Below are positions 33,047 to 41,125 of a DNA stretch of 64,000 nucleotides, piece after piece. The stretch spans positions 37,988-101,987 of the forward strand of contig JAGRPB010000002.1 of NCBI GenBank assembly GCA_020439945.1, given 5' to 3'. The notes under the pieces are model-generated. The model saw nothing but the letters and a program-made list of their open reading frames with translations, was not told where the DNA came from and did not search any database. This stretch comes from Verrucomicrobiia bacterium (lineage in GTDB: Bacteria > Verrucomicrobiota > Verrucomicrobiia > Verrucomicrobiales > DEV007). Made by a program: the position numbers and the translations under genes. The stretch's first letter is position 1. Each line of letters opens with the position of its first letter.

Positions 33047-35670
33047 ACGGCAAGAGTGCGCCGCGACCGCCTACCTCGAGTTGGGCCGTTTTCAAACTCC
33101 TGTGGAAAGCCGCGAGATCCCGGAGCGCCGGCCGGACAAAGCGCCAGCGGCAGTTGATGCGCAGACGGAAGGGGTCCGACTCGAATCCGCTCGGTTGTCT
33201 CGCGACGGTGGGAATGATCGCTCTCGCCGTGATGGTTCACGGCATCCTCGGTTCGATGCTCACCGGTTCGCTGGACCTCGCGAGAAGTCTGGAGTGGAAA
33301 AAGCAGGGATTGATCGAGATTCCCAGCTACCTGAAGGACAACCTCGAGAGACTGGAAAAAGCCCGGCGGGAGATCGCGACCCTGAAAGAGAATTCGCCGG
33401 ACGATTCTCCCCCGACCCAGAAGAAGCTGGAGGACGCCGAAGCCAACCTCGAGCGGGAGATCGAGCAGTTCGCCAAATTTTCCAGTTTCCAGCGTAGCCG
33501 CCAATCCGGGCAATCCGAAGAAGCGGCCCGACAGGAAATCGCCGCCCAGTTTCGCTCCCTCGGCAGCGAGGGATTCGTCGTCGAGAAGGACGATTCGGAA
33601 GCGGTCTGGAAACAGCCGGCGGCGATTCCTCCCTCGGCCTGGGTTTTCTCCGGATTCGTTCTCTTGTGGTGGATCGCGATGTTGATCTGCCAGGGCGAGG
33701 GCCTGGAAGTCGACATCCAACGCCGACGCCACCCGCTCTGGGAATGGTTGTTCAGCCACCCGGTCAGGCCGATCGCCGCGTTTTCCGCCGAGATGCTGGC
33801 TCCGCTGGCGGCGAATCCCATCTACCTCACCGCCCCCGTCTTCTGGTTCGTCGTCTTTCTCAAGACCCATTCGTCCGCCGAAGCCATCGCGGGGGCCCTG
33901 CTGGTCGGCCTGCCGTTCGCCGTCGCCGCCTCATGTCTCAACAAATCCATCGAGATCGCCGCGATGCTGCGGCTCAGTCCGCGCCGGAGGGGCGCCGTCC
34001 TGGGCCTGTTTTCGTGGGCGGGCTACGTTGCGATGCTGGTGCCCCTTTTCACGCTTCAGCTATGGACCGCGAAGATGATGGTGATGAAATGGCTCGCGCC
34101 CCTGGCGAGTTTCACCCCATTCACCTGGCCCGGAAGGGTTCTCCTGGTCGGGTGGTCCGCGGACGGCGCCTGGTGGGAACCCGCCATCATCGCCTGGGTC
34201 GGCATGGGATGCCTTTTCGCCCTGGCCTTCCTGCTTGCCTGGCGCGGAGTCGCCCGGGGCCTGCAGGGAATTGGCGGGGATACGCCTTCGAGCCGGCGAT
34301 CCAAGAGCGGAAGCAGCTTTCTCTCGGGATCGAGATCGGGTAACCCGCTCTACCGAAAAGAACTACTCTGGCTCTGGCGCGACAAGGCGGCCGTCGTCCA
34401 GGTCGTGCTCATTCCCCTCACCATCGGCGCCCTGCAGGCATTCAATCTCCGAGGAGTCGCCCAGATGGCCGCCTCGCAATGGAATCTGCTTTGCGGGCTG
34501 GCCATCCTCTGCGGGACCTATTTTCTCCTCGTCCTGGGTCCACGCTCTCTCCTGTCCGAGGGCGGCGCACTGTGGATCGCGCTGACCTGGCCGCGAGGTC
34601 TGGAGGATTTGTTGAAAGCCAAGGCACGACTCTGGTGGTGGTTCTCCATGACCATCGTGGGAGGCATCCTGGTGGCTGGGATGTTCCTGTTTCCCGCCGA
34701 TTGGTGGCGCATCCTGCTGGTCGCCCTGGGATGGACGTTTTTCAGCCACGCCCTGGCCGAGAAATCCGTTACCCTCGTCACCGCTCCATCCTCCTCGGGT
34801 GAACCCGAGCCCGCGCCGAAAGGCCGACAGTTTATCGCCATGCTGGGAACGCTGGCCTTCGGAGCGGGAGTCCTCACCAAAACCTGGCACGCCGCCATGC
34901 TCGGCGTGGTGTTTTCCTCACTGACCGCCGCCGCCATGTGGCAGACCCTGCGAGCCCGACTACCACATCTCTTCGACCCGTGGTCGGAAAAACTGCCACC
35001 AGCTCCGACGATCCTGCACGCGATGGTCGGCATCGCTCTCATGGGAGAGGTGGTCGCGGTCCTTTCGGGAGTCGTCCACAGTTTTGGCGGATCGTCGAGC
35101 GTTTGGCTGGTTCATGCCATCGGTTACGGGGTCGTCGGGTTTTTCACCTGGGCCGGGATGACCCTGTTCCTCGAAAGCCGCGAGGTCAGGCAGAAGGATC
35201 TCTGGCGATGGACGCCGGGAATCACCAGGACCGTTCCCCAACAGGTCGGGGACTTCGGCTCCGCGCTGGTCGCCGGCCTCGGTCTCGGCGGCGTCGCGCT
35301 CCTTTACCTGACTTTCCTGCGACATTGGGGTCCGACCGAGGAGATGATGCAGAAACTGGACGAGGTCGCTCGCAATCATTCCGAAGCCCTCCCGTGGTTG
35401 CTTCTCCTGTCGGTCGGCCTGGCTCCCGTGGCGGAGGAGTTCCTGTTCCGGGGCTTGCTCTACCGATCCCTCGAACGGGAATGGAAAAGCTGGCGGGCCA
35501 TGGTCGGCAGTGCCGCCTATTTCGCCATCTATCATCCTCCGGTTTCGTGGCTGCCCGTATTCGGATTGGGGCTGCTTTCCGCCTTCTTGTTCAAAAGAAC
35601 AGGCCGTCTCTGGGCCTGTGTCGTGCTGCACGCCACTTACAATCTGGTCGTTATCCTGGGTGGAAATTGA
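33043..35670 (+). CDS. ABC-2-type permease fused to a CPBP intramembrane protease domain
   Basis: 875 aa. The N-terminal part has a TM helix, a coiled-coil-like charged stretch (LERLEKARREIATLKENS) and ABC-2 permease helices, with a second permease-like half beginning NPLYRKELLWLWRDKAAV. The last 200 residues are a CPBP (CAAX-like) membrane metalloprotease: EEFLFRG near residue 797, FAIYH, and HATYN supply the Glu, His and Asn/His metal site. CPBP proteases process or modify substrates within the membrane. Fusion to the exporter suggests the substrate is cleaved or matured during export, for example a peptide (inference). ATG 33043 overlaps the ATPase stop. Confidence 0.87.
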   Translation: MNGKSAPRPPTSSWAVFKLLWKAARSRSAGRTKRQRQLMRRRKGSDSNPLGCLATVGMIALAVMVHGILGSMLTGSLDLARSLEWKKQGLIEIPSYLKDNLERLEKARREIATLKENSPDDSPPTQKKLEDAEANLEREIEQFAKFSSFQRSRQSGQSEEAARQEIAAQFRSLGSEGFVVEKDDSEAVWKQPAAIPPSAWVFSGFVLLWWIAMLICQGEGLEVDIQRRRHPLWEWLFSHPVRPIAAFSAEMLAPLAANPIYLTAPVFWFVVFLKTHSSAEAIAGALLVGLPFAVAASCLNKSIEIAAMLRLSPRRRGAVLGLFSWAGYVAMLVPLFTLQLWTAKMMVMKWLAPLASFTPFTWPGRVLLVGWSADGAWWEPAIIAWVGMGCLFALAFLLAWRGVARGLQGIGGDTPSSRRSKSGSSFLSGSRSGNPLYRKELLWLWRDKAAVVQVVLIPLTIGALQAFNLRGVAQMAASQWNLLCGLAILCGTYFLLVLGPRSLLSEGGALWIALTWPRGLEDLLKAKARLWWWFSMTIVGGILVAGMFLFPADWWRILLVALGWTFFSHALAEKSVTLVTAPSSSGEPEPAPKGRQFIAMLGTLAFGAGVLTKTWHAAMLGVVFSSLTAAAMWQTLRARLPHLFDPWSEKLPPAPTILHAMVGIALMGEVVAVLSGVVHSFGGSSSVWLVHAIGYGVVGFFTWAGMTLFLESREVRQKDLWRWTPGITRTVPQQVGDFGSALVAGLGLGGVALLYLTFLRHWGPTEEMMQKLDEVARNHSEALPWLLLLSVGLAPVAEEFLFRGLLYRSLEREWKSWRAMVGSAAYFAIYHPPVSWLPVFGLGLLSAFLFKRTGRLWACVVLHATYNLVVILGGN

Positions 35671-35732
35671 ATGATGCGGCAGAACAAAATCTCCAGCCCC
35701 CTGCCTCATCGAATCTAACCCCAGCTTCTCTG

Positions 35733-35752
35733 CCTCTCTCGGCACAGAGAGG
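35733..35752. terminator. Hairpin between convergent genes
   Basis: CCTCTCT (35733-35739) / AGAGAGG (35746-35752) with a 6-nt loop, midway between the permease stop and the L,D-transpeptidase stop. No T run, so terminator function is uncertain. The remaining 120 bp holds nothing else I recognise. Confidence 0.4.
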
Positions 35753-35794
35753 AATCCAACCGAATCACCGGGACGACCGATTCCGAATAATCGA

Positions 35795-37012
35795 TCAATC
35801 CACCTGCGCCAGCATCGGATGGGGGGCGCTTTCCTCCTGAGGCGTCCACGCATCGACGATCTTCACGGGCGTGCCCGAGTTGACGTGGTCGAAGATCACC
35901 GGCGCCACGGTGTAGGGCAGGCGAACACATCCGGCGGAGGCGGGACGACCTGGCAGGTCGCCGACGTGTAGACCGTAGGCGCTGGTGCCGAGACGCATCC
36001 AGCAGGGCATCTCGCAGCCGTAGATGGTGGAGTGCTTGCCGCTGCGAATCCGCTCGGTGATGGTGAACTCACCGCGAGGTGTGTACTTGCCGGTGCGAGC
36101 CGTGGAGACGGCGGTGTCGATGGCGATCTCGCCGTCGATGAGGAGGTAGGCGCGCTGCTTGGTGATATCGACCACGATGCGACGGTCGACGCCACCGGTA
36201 TCCGCCTTCTCGAGCAAGCCTTTGTCAATCTTGGCGTCCTGGTGGGTGTCGACCCAGCCGGTGCGTTGCTTGTGCTGAACAACGGCTTCCGCCTTCTTTA
36301 CCGCCGTTTTCTCAGCCTCGCGCTCGGCTTTGTTCTCGCGATGATTTTCGACGAGCTTTTTGAAAAGCCCGGCTTCCGCTTTCGGTGTCGCGGCCAGGGA
36401 AATGCCGAACACGGCCAAGGTCATCGCGACTTCGCGGATTCCGCGTCCTTCGATTTCGGATTCTTCGTGGATCAATTCAACGCCTTCGCCGGCCGTGGCG
36501 CAGAATTCCTCGAATTGCTCATCGGTCGCGCGGAGAATGCCGAGCAACTGCACCTGGGCGCCGGGAGAATCGGAACCCTCGCGTTGCTGCCAGCGCACGA
36601 CGGGGAAATGCCGACCTTCAAAGGCGAGTTCGGGATCCTGATCGAGCGCCTTGCCGGCCAGCTCAACGAAACGTCGCACGTAGTCCGATGGCTCGGCCGC
36701 ATCGGAAAAATCATCGAATCCGACGCGTCCGCCGAGCATGGCGGTGAAATCGATCCGCCAGGCTTCATCGCCCGGAACCAGATCGTCCTCGGCGGTTTCG
36801 CCCAGGGTGAAGGACTGGAAAAGGTCGCCATTCAACAGGGTTCGAGACGGGACGATACCCTCTTCACTCAGTTCGAATCCGATCTCGGATCCGGCGAGAG
36901 CATCGGCGTAAAGGCCGAGAGAGGACGCTTCCTGGCGGTCCGGCTCATAGCCTTCGGCGGGAAATTGATCGACAGGGCCAAGGATGACGAGAGGTGACGT
37001 GGTCGGTTTCAT
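35795..37012 (-). CDS. L,D-transpeptidase (YkuD) with long N-terminal domain and internal signal
   Basis: 405 aa in one uninterrupted frame. Residues 1-195 form an unrecognised acidic region lacking a signal peptide. At about 197 a signal-like segment appears (MTLAVFGISLAATPKAEA), then a Lys/Glu-rich linker and a YkuD domain at about 260-390 (DITKQRAYLLIDGEI; YGLHVGDLPGRPASAGCVRL). The catalytic Cys and the first His are present, but the usual SHGC is SAGC. Such enzymes make 3-3 peptidoglycan crosslinks or attach lipoproteins. Either the N-terminal domain stays in the cytoplasm with an internal membrane anchor, or a shorter protein starts at ATG 36424; the sequence alone cannot decide. Confidence 0.75.
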   Translation of the reverse strand: MKPTTSPLVILGPVDQFPAEGYEPDRQEASSLGLYADALAGSEIGFELSEEGIVPSRTLLNGDLFQSFTLGETAEDDLVPGDEAWRIDFTAMLGGRVGFDDFSDAAEPSDYVRRFVELAGKALDQDPELAFEGRHFPVVRWQQREGSDSPGAQVQLLGILRATDEQFEEFCATAGEGVELIHEESEIEGRGIREVAMTLAVFGISLAATPKAEAGLFKKLVENHRENKAEREAEKTAVKKAEAVVQHKQRTGWVDTHQDAKIDKGLLEKADTGGVDRRIVVDITKQRAYLLIDGEIAIDTAVSTARTGKYTPRGEFTITERIRSGKHSTIYGCEMPCWMRLGTSAYGLHVGDLPGRPASAGCVRLPYTVAPVIFDHVNSGTPVKIVDAWTPQEESAPHPMLAQVD

Positions 37013-37066
37013 GACAGGACTGGGATGGTAGTTGATTTGAGTGACAGATTGTCGTCCGAGGAAGCT

Positions 37067-37870
37067 TCACCAGTTTGGATCCAGTTCCTCGGACCACGCA
37101 CAGACGATCCGGGGAAGCAGTTCATGCATTTTTGCCGGAGAAAGTGTCGGATGGACAGACAGAATGCGGGCGATGGCGGCGGTGAGACGCGGGGCGGCAA
37201 AGCTCGATCCCGTTTTCTGCTGGACCTGTCCGTCCTTCCACGCCACCTCGACATTTTCCCCGCGCGCCGCGTATTCGACCATGCGGCGCGGGCGATGATA
37301 GATCTCGTCCGACCCGGTCTTGGCCATTCCCACGGCGAAAACGTTCACGAAATGGGCCGGCCATTCGACGAGTTCGTCATCGTCATTGCTGCAGGCCGCC
37401 ACGGCAAAAACGCCGCGCAGCCAGGCTTCGTCGGCCCAGGCTTTGTGAGGCAGGATGAACTTGGCCAGTCCCCGACAACCGAAACTGCAATTGAGAATGT
37501 GGTAGCCGCGATCGAGCGCTTCGCGAATGGCGGCGGAAATCAGGGCGGTGCGGGAAAGGTTTCGCGAATCGATGGCTCGGAAGCTCCCGATCTCCGCCTC
37601 GGGCGCGAATTGATGGATCACTCCGGCGACGGCGGTGCCATGACCGAAGACGTCACTCCCCTCGCCTTCCATGGCGACGATCCGACCGTCCAAATCCTGA
37701 AATCCGACCGAATCGGCCAGGGACATCCCCGCCAATCGCGGGTGATCGGCCTCGATGCCGGTATCGATGACGGCGATCTTCACGCCACGGCCAGTCCCCG
37801 ATTCGTAGGCTTCCCGGGCGAGCACGGGATCGATCCAGGGTCGGTCTCTGTGGAACGGGAGCGCGATCAT
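37067..37870 (-). CDS. Cytoplasmic subtilisin-like serine protease (S8)
   Basis: 267 aa. Catalytic triad visible: Asp in VIDTGIEADHP, His in GHGTAVAGV, Ser in TGSSFAAPR; oxyanion Asn in AACSND. No signal peptide, propeptide or membrane helix, so it should act inside the cell. At this length it is a bare catalytic domain. ATG 37870 is 4 nt after the stop of the GAF gene and is preferred to a TTG at 37885. Coupling to a GAF sensor protein suggests regulated proteolysis of a specific intracellular or cotranscribed target; none is identified. Confidence 0.9.
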   Translation of the reverse strand: MIALPFHRDRPWIDPVLAREAYESGTGRGVKIAVIDTGIEADHPRLAGMSLADSVGFQDLDGRIVAMEGEGSDVFGHGTAVAGVIHQFAPEAEIGSFRAIDSRNLSRTALISAAIREALDRGYHILNCSFGCRGLAKFILPHKAWADEAWLRGVFAVAACSNDDDELVEWPAHFVNVFAVGMAKTGSDEIYHRPRRMVEYAARGENVEVAWKDGQVQQKTGSSFAAPRLTAAIARILSVHPTLSPAKMHELLPRIVCAWSEELDPNW

Positions 37871-37874
37871 CGGT

Positions 37875-38462
37875 TCAGAGATCAAGTCCCAGCAACCCGC
37901 TGAGAAGACGGAAGTTGAGGATTTGCTCGAGAGCGTTCGACAACCGGCTCATCCGGGCGAGGTCGGCCGAATCAAACTCCCGGGGATCCGGCGCGGAAGG
38001 CTCGGATTTCACCCTCACACAACTGACCACGCCCCGCAGCACGCCGCCGGCATAGCAGGGTACGGCGATCATCGAGCAGGTGGTGAGGCCGAGGGATTCG
38101 TCGGTAAGCTTGGAGTGATCGCGGTGCTCGTAAACGCGGTTCTCGCAGATCGGTTGCTCGGAACGCAGCACCAGGCTGACGAGGCCCTTGTCGAGCGGCT
38201 GGTCGCGATTCATCAGACTGTCATTGGCGGGATGAACGTGGCTGACGATCAGCCGGGTGCGGTCTCCACTCATCAGCCAGATCGACGCCGAGTCGGCCTC
38301 GAGACATTTCACCGTGACCGCCACCAGTTCCCGGCCGGCATTTCCCAGCAAGGCGCGCAGATCCTCGGGCTGCATTCGCCGCGAGCACGCTTCGAGACGT
38401 TGCTCGATCAGCACGGCGTGTTCCTCCAGCGTGACGTCCGGTTGCAGCAGATCAGAACGCAT
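37875..38462 (-). CDS. GAF domain protein
   Basis: 195 aa from ATG 38462 (MRSDLLQPDVTLEEHAVL). A helical start is followed by one GAF domain (VKCLEADSASIWLMSGDRTR, VLRSEQPICENRV, SMIAVPCYAGGVLRGVVSCV) and a short helical end. GAF domains bind small ligands such as cyclic nucleotides or heme, or sense redox state; no output domain is attached. The subtilase gene starts 4 nt downstream, so the two are translated together. Frame upstream to 38669 overlaps the divergent gene and was rejected. Confidence 0.85.
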   Translation of the reverse strand: MRSDLLQPDVTLEEHAVLIEQRLEACSRRMQPEDLRALLGNAGRELVAVTVKCLEADSASIWLMSGDRTRLIVSHVHPANDSLMNRDQPLDKGLVSLVLRSEQPICENRVYEHRDHSKLTDESLGLTTCSMIAVPCYAGGVLRGVVSCVRVKSEPSAPDPREFDSADLARMSRLSNALEQILNFRLLSGLLGLDL

Positions 38463-38580
38463 GGCCGGAAAACTACGACGGCCTCTGTCCTCGGCAAATC
38501 GGAAAATCGTTCTTCGCATTCCCCCGGCGAACCATTCGCCAGATCCGGTCGAACCATGTAGGGTCTGGCCCAACGGACTC

Positions 38581-39420
38581 ATGGCAAAAATCGGACAGTG
38601 GAACACCTTGATGGCGATCGAAATCGCGGATCGCGGCCTCATGCTCGACGGCGGTCCGCATGGACTCATTCTATGCCCGACGAAATACCTGCCCGAGGAC
38701 GCGGAGCCGGGTGAGGAATTTCGGGTGTTCGTCTATCTCGACTCCGAGGATCGCCTCATCGCCACGACCGAGGAACCGCTCGCCCAGGTCGGCGAGTTCG
38801 CTTTCCTGGAAGTCGTCAGTGTGAATCCACGAATCGGCGCGTTCCTGAACTGGGGGCTCGCGAAGGACCTGTTGCTTCCCTTCGGAGAACAGCTCGGGCG
38901 TGCGCGGGTCGGTCAAAAACTCGTGGTCGCCATTCTCATCGACGACCGCACCGGACGCATCATCGCCTCCCAGCGAACGCATCGGCAGCTCGACAAATCT
39001 CGACCGCTCTACGATGACGGCCAAGCGGTCAGCCTGTTCATCGCCGAGAAAACGCCGCTCGGGTACAACGCCTTCATCAATCACCGGCATCTCGGTCTGC
39101 TCTATCATTCCGACCTCGCTTCGCCGCTGGAGATCGGCCAAACGGTGGAAGGTTTCGTTCGACGCGTGTGGCCAGATGACCGTATCGACCTGAGTCTCGA
39201 CGCGTCGGGCTACGAACGAGTCGCCTCGCTCACCGATGATATTCTTGAAGCGTTGCGCAACAACGATGGTCACCTCGAGATTGGTGACAAGAGTTCGCCC
39301 GAAGAGATTCGACGCGTCTTCGGCGCCAGCAAGAAGGCTTACAAACAGGCGCTCGGCGCGCTTTACAAAAAACGCCTCATTCGATTCGAAAAGGATTCGG
39401 TTCACTTGGTCGAGTCGTGA
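38581..39420 (+). CDS. CvfB-like S1 RNA-binding protein
   Basis: 279 aa. N-terminal S1-like strands (GLMLDGGPHGLILCPTKYLP), a middle S1 domain (GAFLNWGLAKDLLLPFGEQ), a third S1 (HRHLGLLYHSDLASPLEIGQ) and a C-terminal winged helix (SPEEIRRVFGASKKAYKQAL) are the exact order of CvfB/YitL proteins. They bind RNA and affect expression of exported factors in Firmicutes; a role in Verrucomicrobiota is not known. ATG 38581 was chosen from the family start; the longer frame overlaps the antisense GAF gene. It is divergent from the GAF/subtilase pair. Confidence 0.92.
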   Translation: MAKIGQWNTLMAIEIADRGLMLDGGPHGLILCPTKYLPEDAEPGEEFRVFVYLDSEDRLIATTEEPLAQVGEFAFLEVVSVNPRIGAFLNWGLAKDLLLPFGEQLGRARVGQKLVVAILIDDRTGRIIASQRTHRQLDKSRPLYDDGQAVSLFIAEKTPLGYNAFINHRHLGLLYHSDLASPLEIGQTVEGFVRRVWPDDRIDLSLDASGYERVASLTDDILEALRNNDGHLEIGDKSSPEEIRRVFGASKKAYKQALGALYKKRLIRFEKDSVHLVES

Positions 39421-39510
39421 ATCGTGCCACTCGCACGGCTATCCGCCGTTGACCTGCCGGGGGAAATTCCGTTCACTGGCGACCCTCAGATTCGATCCTC
39501 GCTCGTGCCT

Positions 39511-41070
39511 ATGAAATCCCGCCTCCTCCTTGCTCTCGCTCTCTCTGTGGCCGCCCTTTTCGATGCGACCGCCGCCGAAAAACCGAACATCGTTTTCATC
39601 CTAGCCGACGACCAGGGATTCGGCGACGTCACCGCGCTGAATCCCGAAGGCAAGATCCCGACCCCGAATATCGATCGGATCGCCCACGAGGGCATGATCT
39701 TCACCGATGCCCACACGTCGTCCGCCGTCTGCACTCCCACGCGATACAGCGTCCTCACGGGCCGCTATCACTGGCGGACGCGCCTTCAGCAGGGAGTCCT
39801 GGGTGGTTTCTCTCCGCCGCTGATCACCGAGGACCGGCTCACGGTCGCCGGATTCCTGAAGCAGCACGGCTACCACACCGCCTGCGTCGGAAAGTGGCAC
39901 CTCGGCATGAACTGGCCCCTGAAAGGCGGCGGCACCGCCAATGATGGCGCGGATTTCTCCGGTGGTTTCAAGGGAGGCTGGGATGTCGACTATTCCGCCG
40001 AGATTCAGGGCGGTCCCGTCGATGTCGGGTTCGATCATTTCTTCGGCATCAGCGCCTCGCTCGACATGCCTCCCTATGTCTACATCAATGACCGCGTGCC
40101 CACCGAGCCCGCCACGGTCGAAAAGGCCTTTCATCGCCCCGGGCCGGCGGGGAAATCATTCGAGGCGGTCAACGTGCTGCCCGATCTCACTGCGGAAGTG
40201 GTGCGCTACCTCGGCGAACGAGCCGAACCGGCGAAGAAGGGTGATCCGTTCTTCCTCTACTTTCCGCTGAACGCGCCGCACACGCCGATCGTTCCGACCG
40301 ACGAATTCAAGGGCAAGAGCGGCATCAATCTCTATGCCGATTTCACGATGCAGGTCGACTCGACGGTCGGCCAGGTCCTGGCCGCCCTCGACGACAACGG
40401 TCTCGCGGAGAACACCCTGGTGATTTTCACCACCGACAACGGGTGTTCGCCTTCCGCCAAGATTCCCGAACTGCTCGCCGCCGGGCACAACCCCAGCTAC
40501 ATCTACCGCGGGCACAAGGCGGACATCTTCGAAGGCGGTCACCGCGTTCCTTTCGTGGTGCGCTGGCCGGGGAAGGTGAAGCCCGGCACGAAGACCGACC
40601 AACTCGTCGGCCAGATCGATCTGATGGCGACCTGCGCGGACATCCTCGATGACAGGCTTCCCGAAACCGCCGGCGAGGACAGCGTGAGCCTGCTGCCGAT
40701 ATTGTTGGGAAAAGCCACCGAACCGATTCGTCGGCACATCATCAGCCAATCGATCAACGGCAGTTTCGCCATCCGTGACGGACAGTGGAAACTGGAGCTC
40801 TGCCCCGGCTCGGGAGGCTGGAGCGATCCCCGGCCCGGCCGTTTCGATCCCACCGGCATGCCGCCGTTCCAGCTCTACGATCTATCGCAGGATCCCGGTG
40901 AGACAAAGAATCTCTTCGCGGGGAATTCGGAGCGGGTGGAGGCCATGAAAACGAAACTCGCCGAACTGATCGATCGCGGCCGGTCCACCCCCGGTCCCGA
41001 GCTGGAAAACGACGTGCCGATCGAAATGATCAAGCCGCTGCCCAAGCCGAAGGTGAAAAAAAACAAGTAA
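39511..41070 (+). CDS. Secreted arylsulfatase (formylglycine-dependent)
   Basis: 519 aa. Signal peptide MKSRLLLALALSVAALFDAT, formylglycine site CTPTR (Cys74), metal ligands FILADDQGFGD and FTTDNGC, and GKWHLGMNW. It is a paralog of 18944-20494: the segments around the active site and the GPVDVGF.H/TYFGISASLDM block are nearly the same. It carries an added loop (GGGTANDGADFSGGFKGGWD) and ends in a basic tail (KVKKNK). ATG 39511 begins the signal peptide. Probably cotranscribed with the next sulfatase 55 bp downstream. Confidence 0.95.
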   Translation: MKSRLLLALALSVAALFDATAAEKPNIVFILADDQGFGDVTALNPEGKIPTPNIDRIAHEGMIFTDAHTSSAVCTPTRYSVLTGRYHWRTRLQQGVLGGFSPPLITEDRLTVAGFLKQHGYHTACVGKWHLGMNWPLKGGGTANDGADFSGGFKGGWDVDYSAEIQGGPVDVGFDHFFGISASLDMPPYVYINDRVPTEPATVEKAFHRPGPAGKSFEAVNVLPDLTAEVVRYLGERAEPAKKGDPFFLYFPLNAPHTPIVPTDEFKGKSGINLYADFTMQVDSTVGQVLAALDDNGLAENTLVIFTTDNGCSPSAKIPELLAAGHNPSYIYRGHKADIFEGGHRVPFVVRWPGKVKPGTKTDQLVGQIDLMATCADILDDRLPETAGEDSVSLLPILLGKATEPIRRHIISQSINGSFAIRDGQWKLELCPGSGGWSDPRPGRFDPTGMPPFQLYDLSQDPGETKNLFAGNSERVEAMKTKLAELIDRGRSTPGPELENDVPIEMIKPLPKPKVKKNK

Positions 41071-41125
41071 CCTTCCCGGTCGTGCCGGCATTTGTGGTGG
41101 CTGTTTTCAACTCGATCCCCCCTCC

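Noticed and set aside
37871-37885. TTG start for the subtilase overlapping the GAF gene
   Set aside because: ATG 37870 gives normal 4-nt spacing and the five added residues are not part of the fold.
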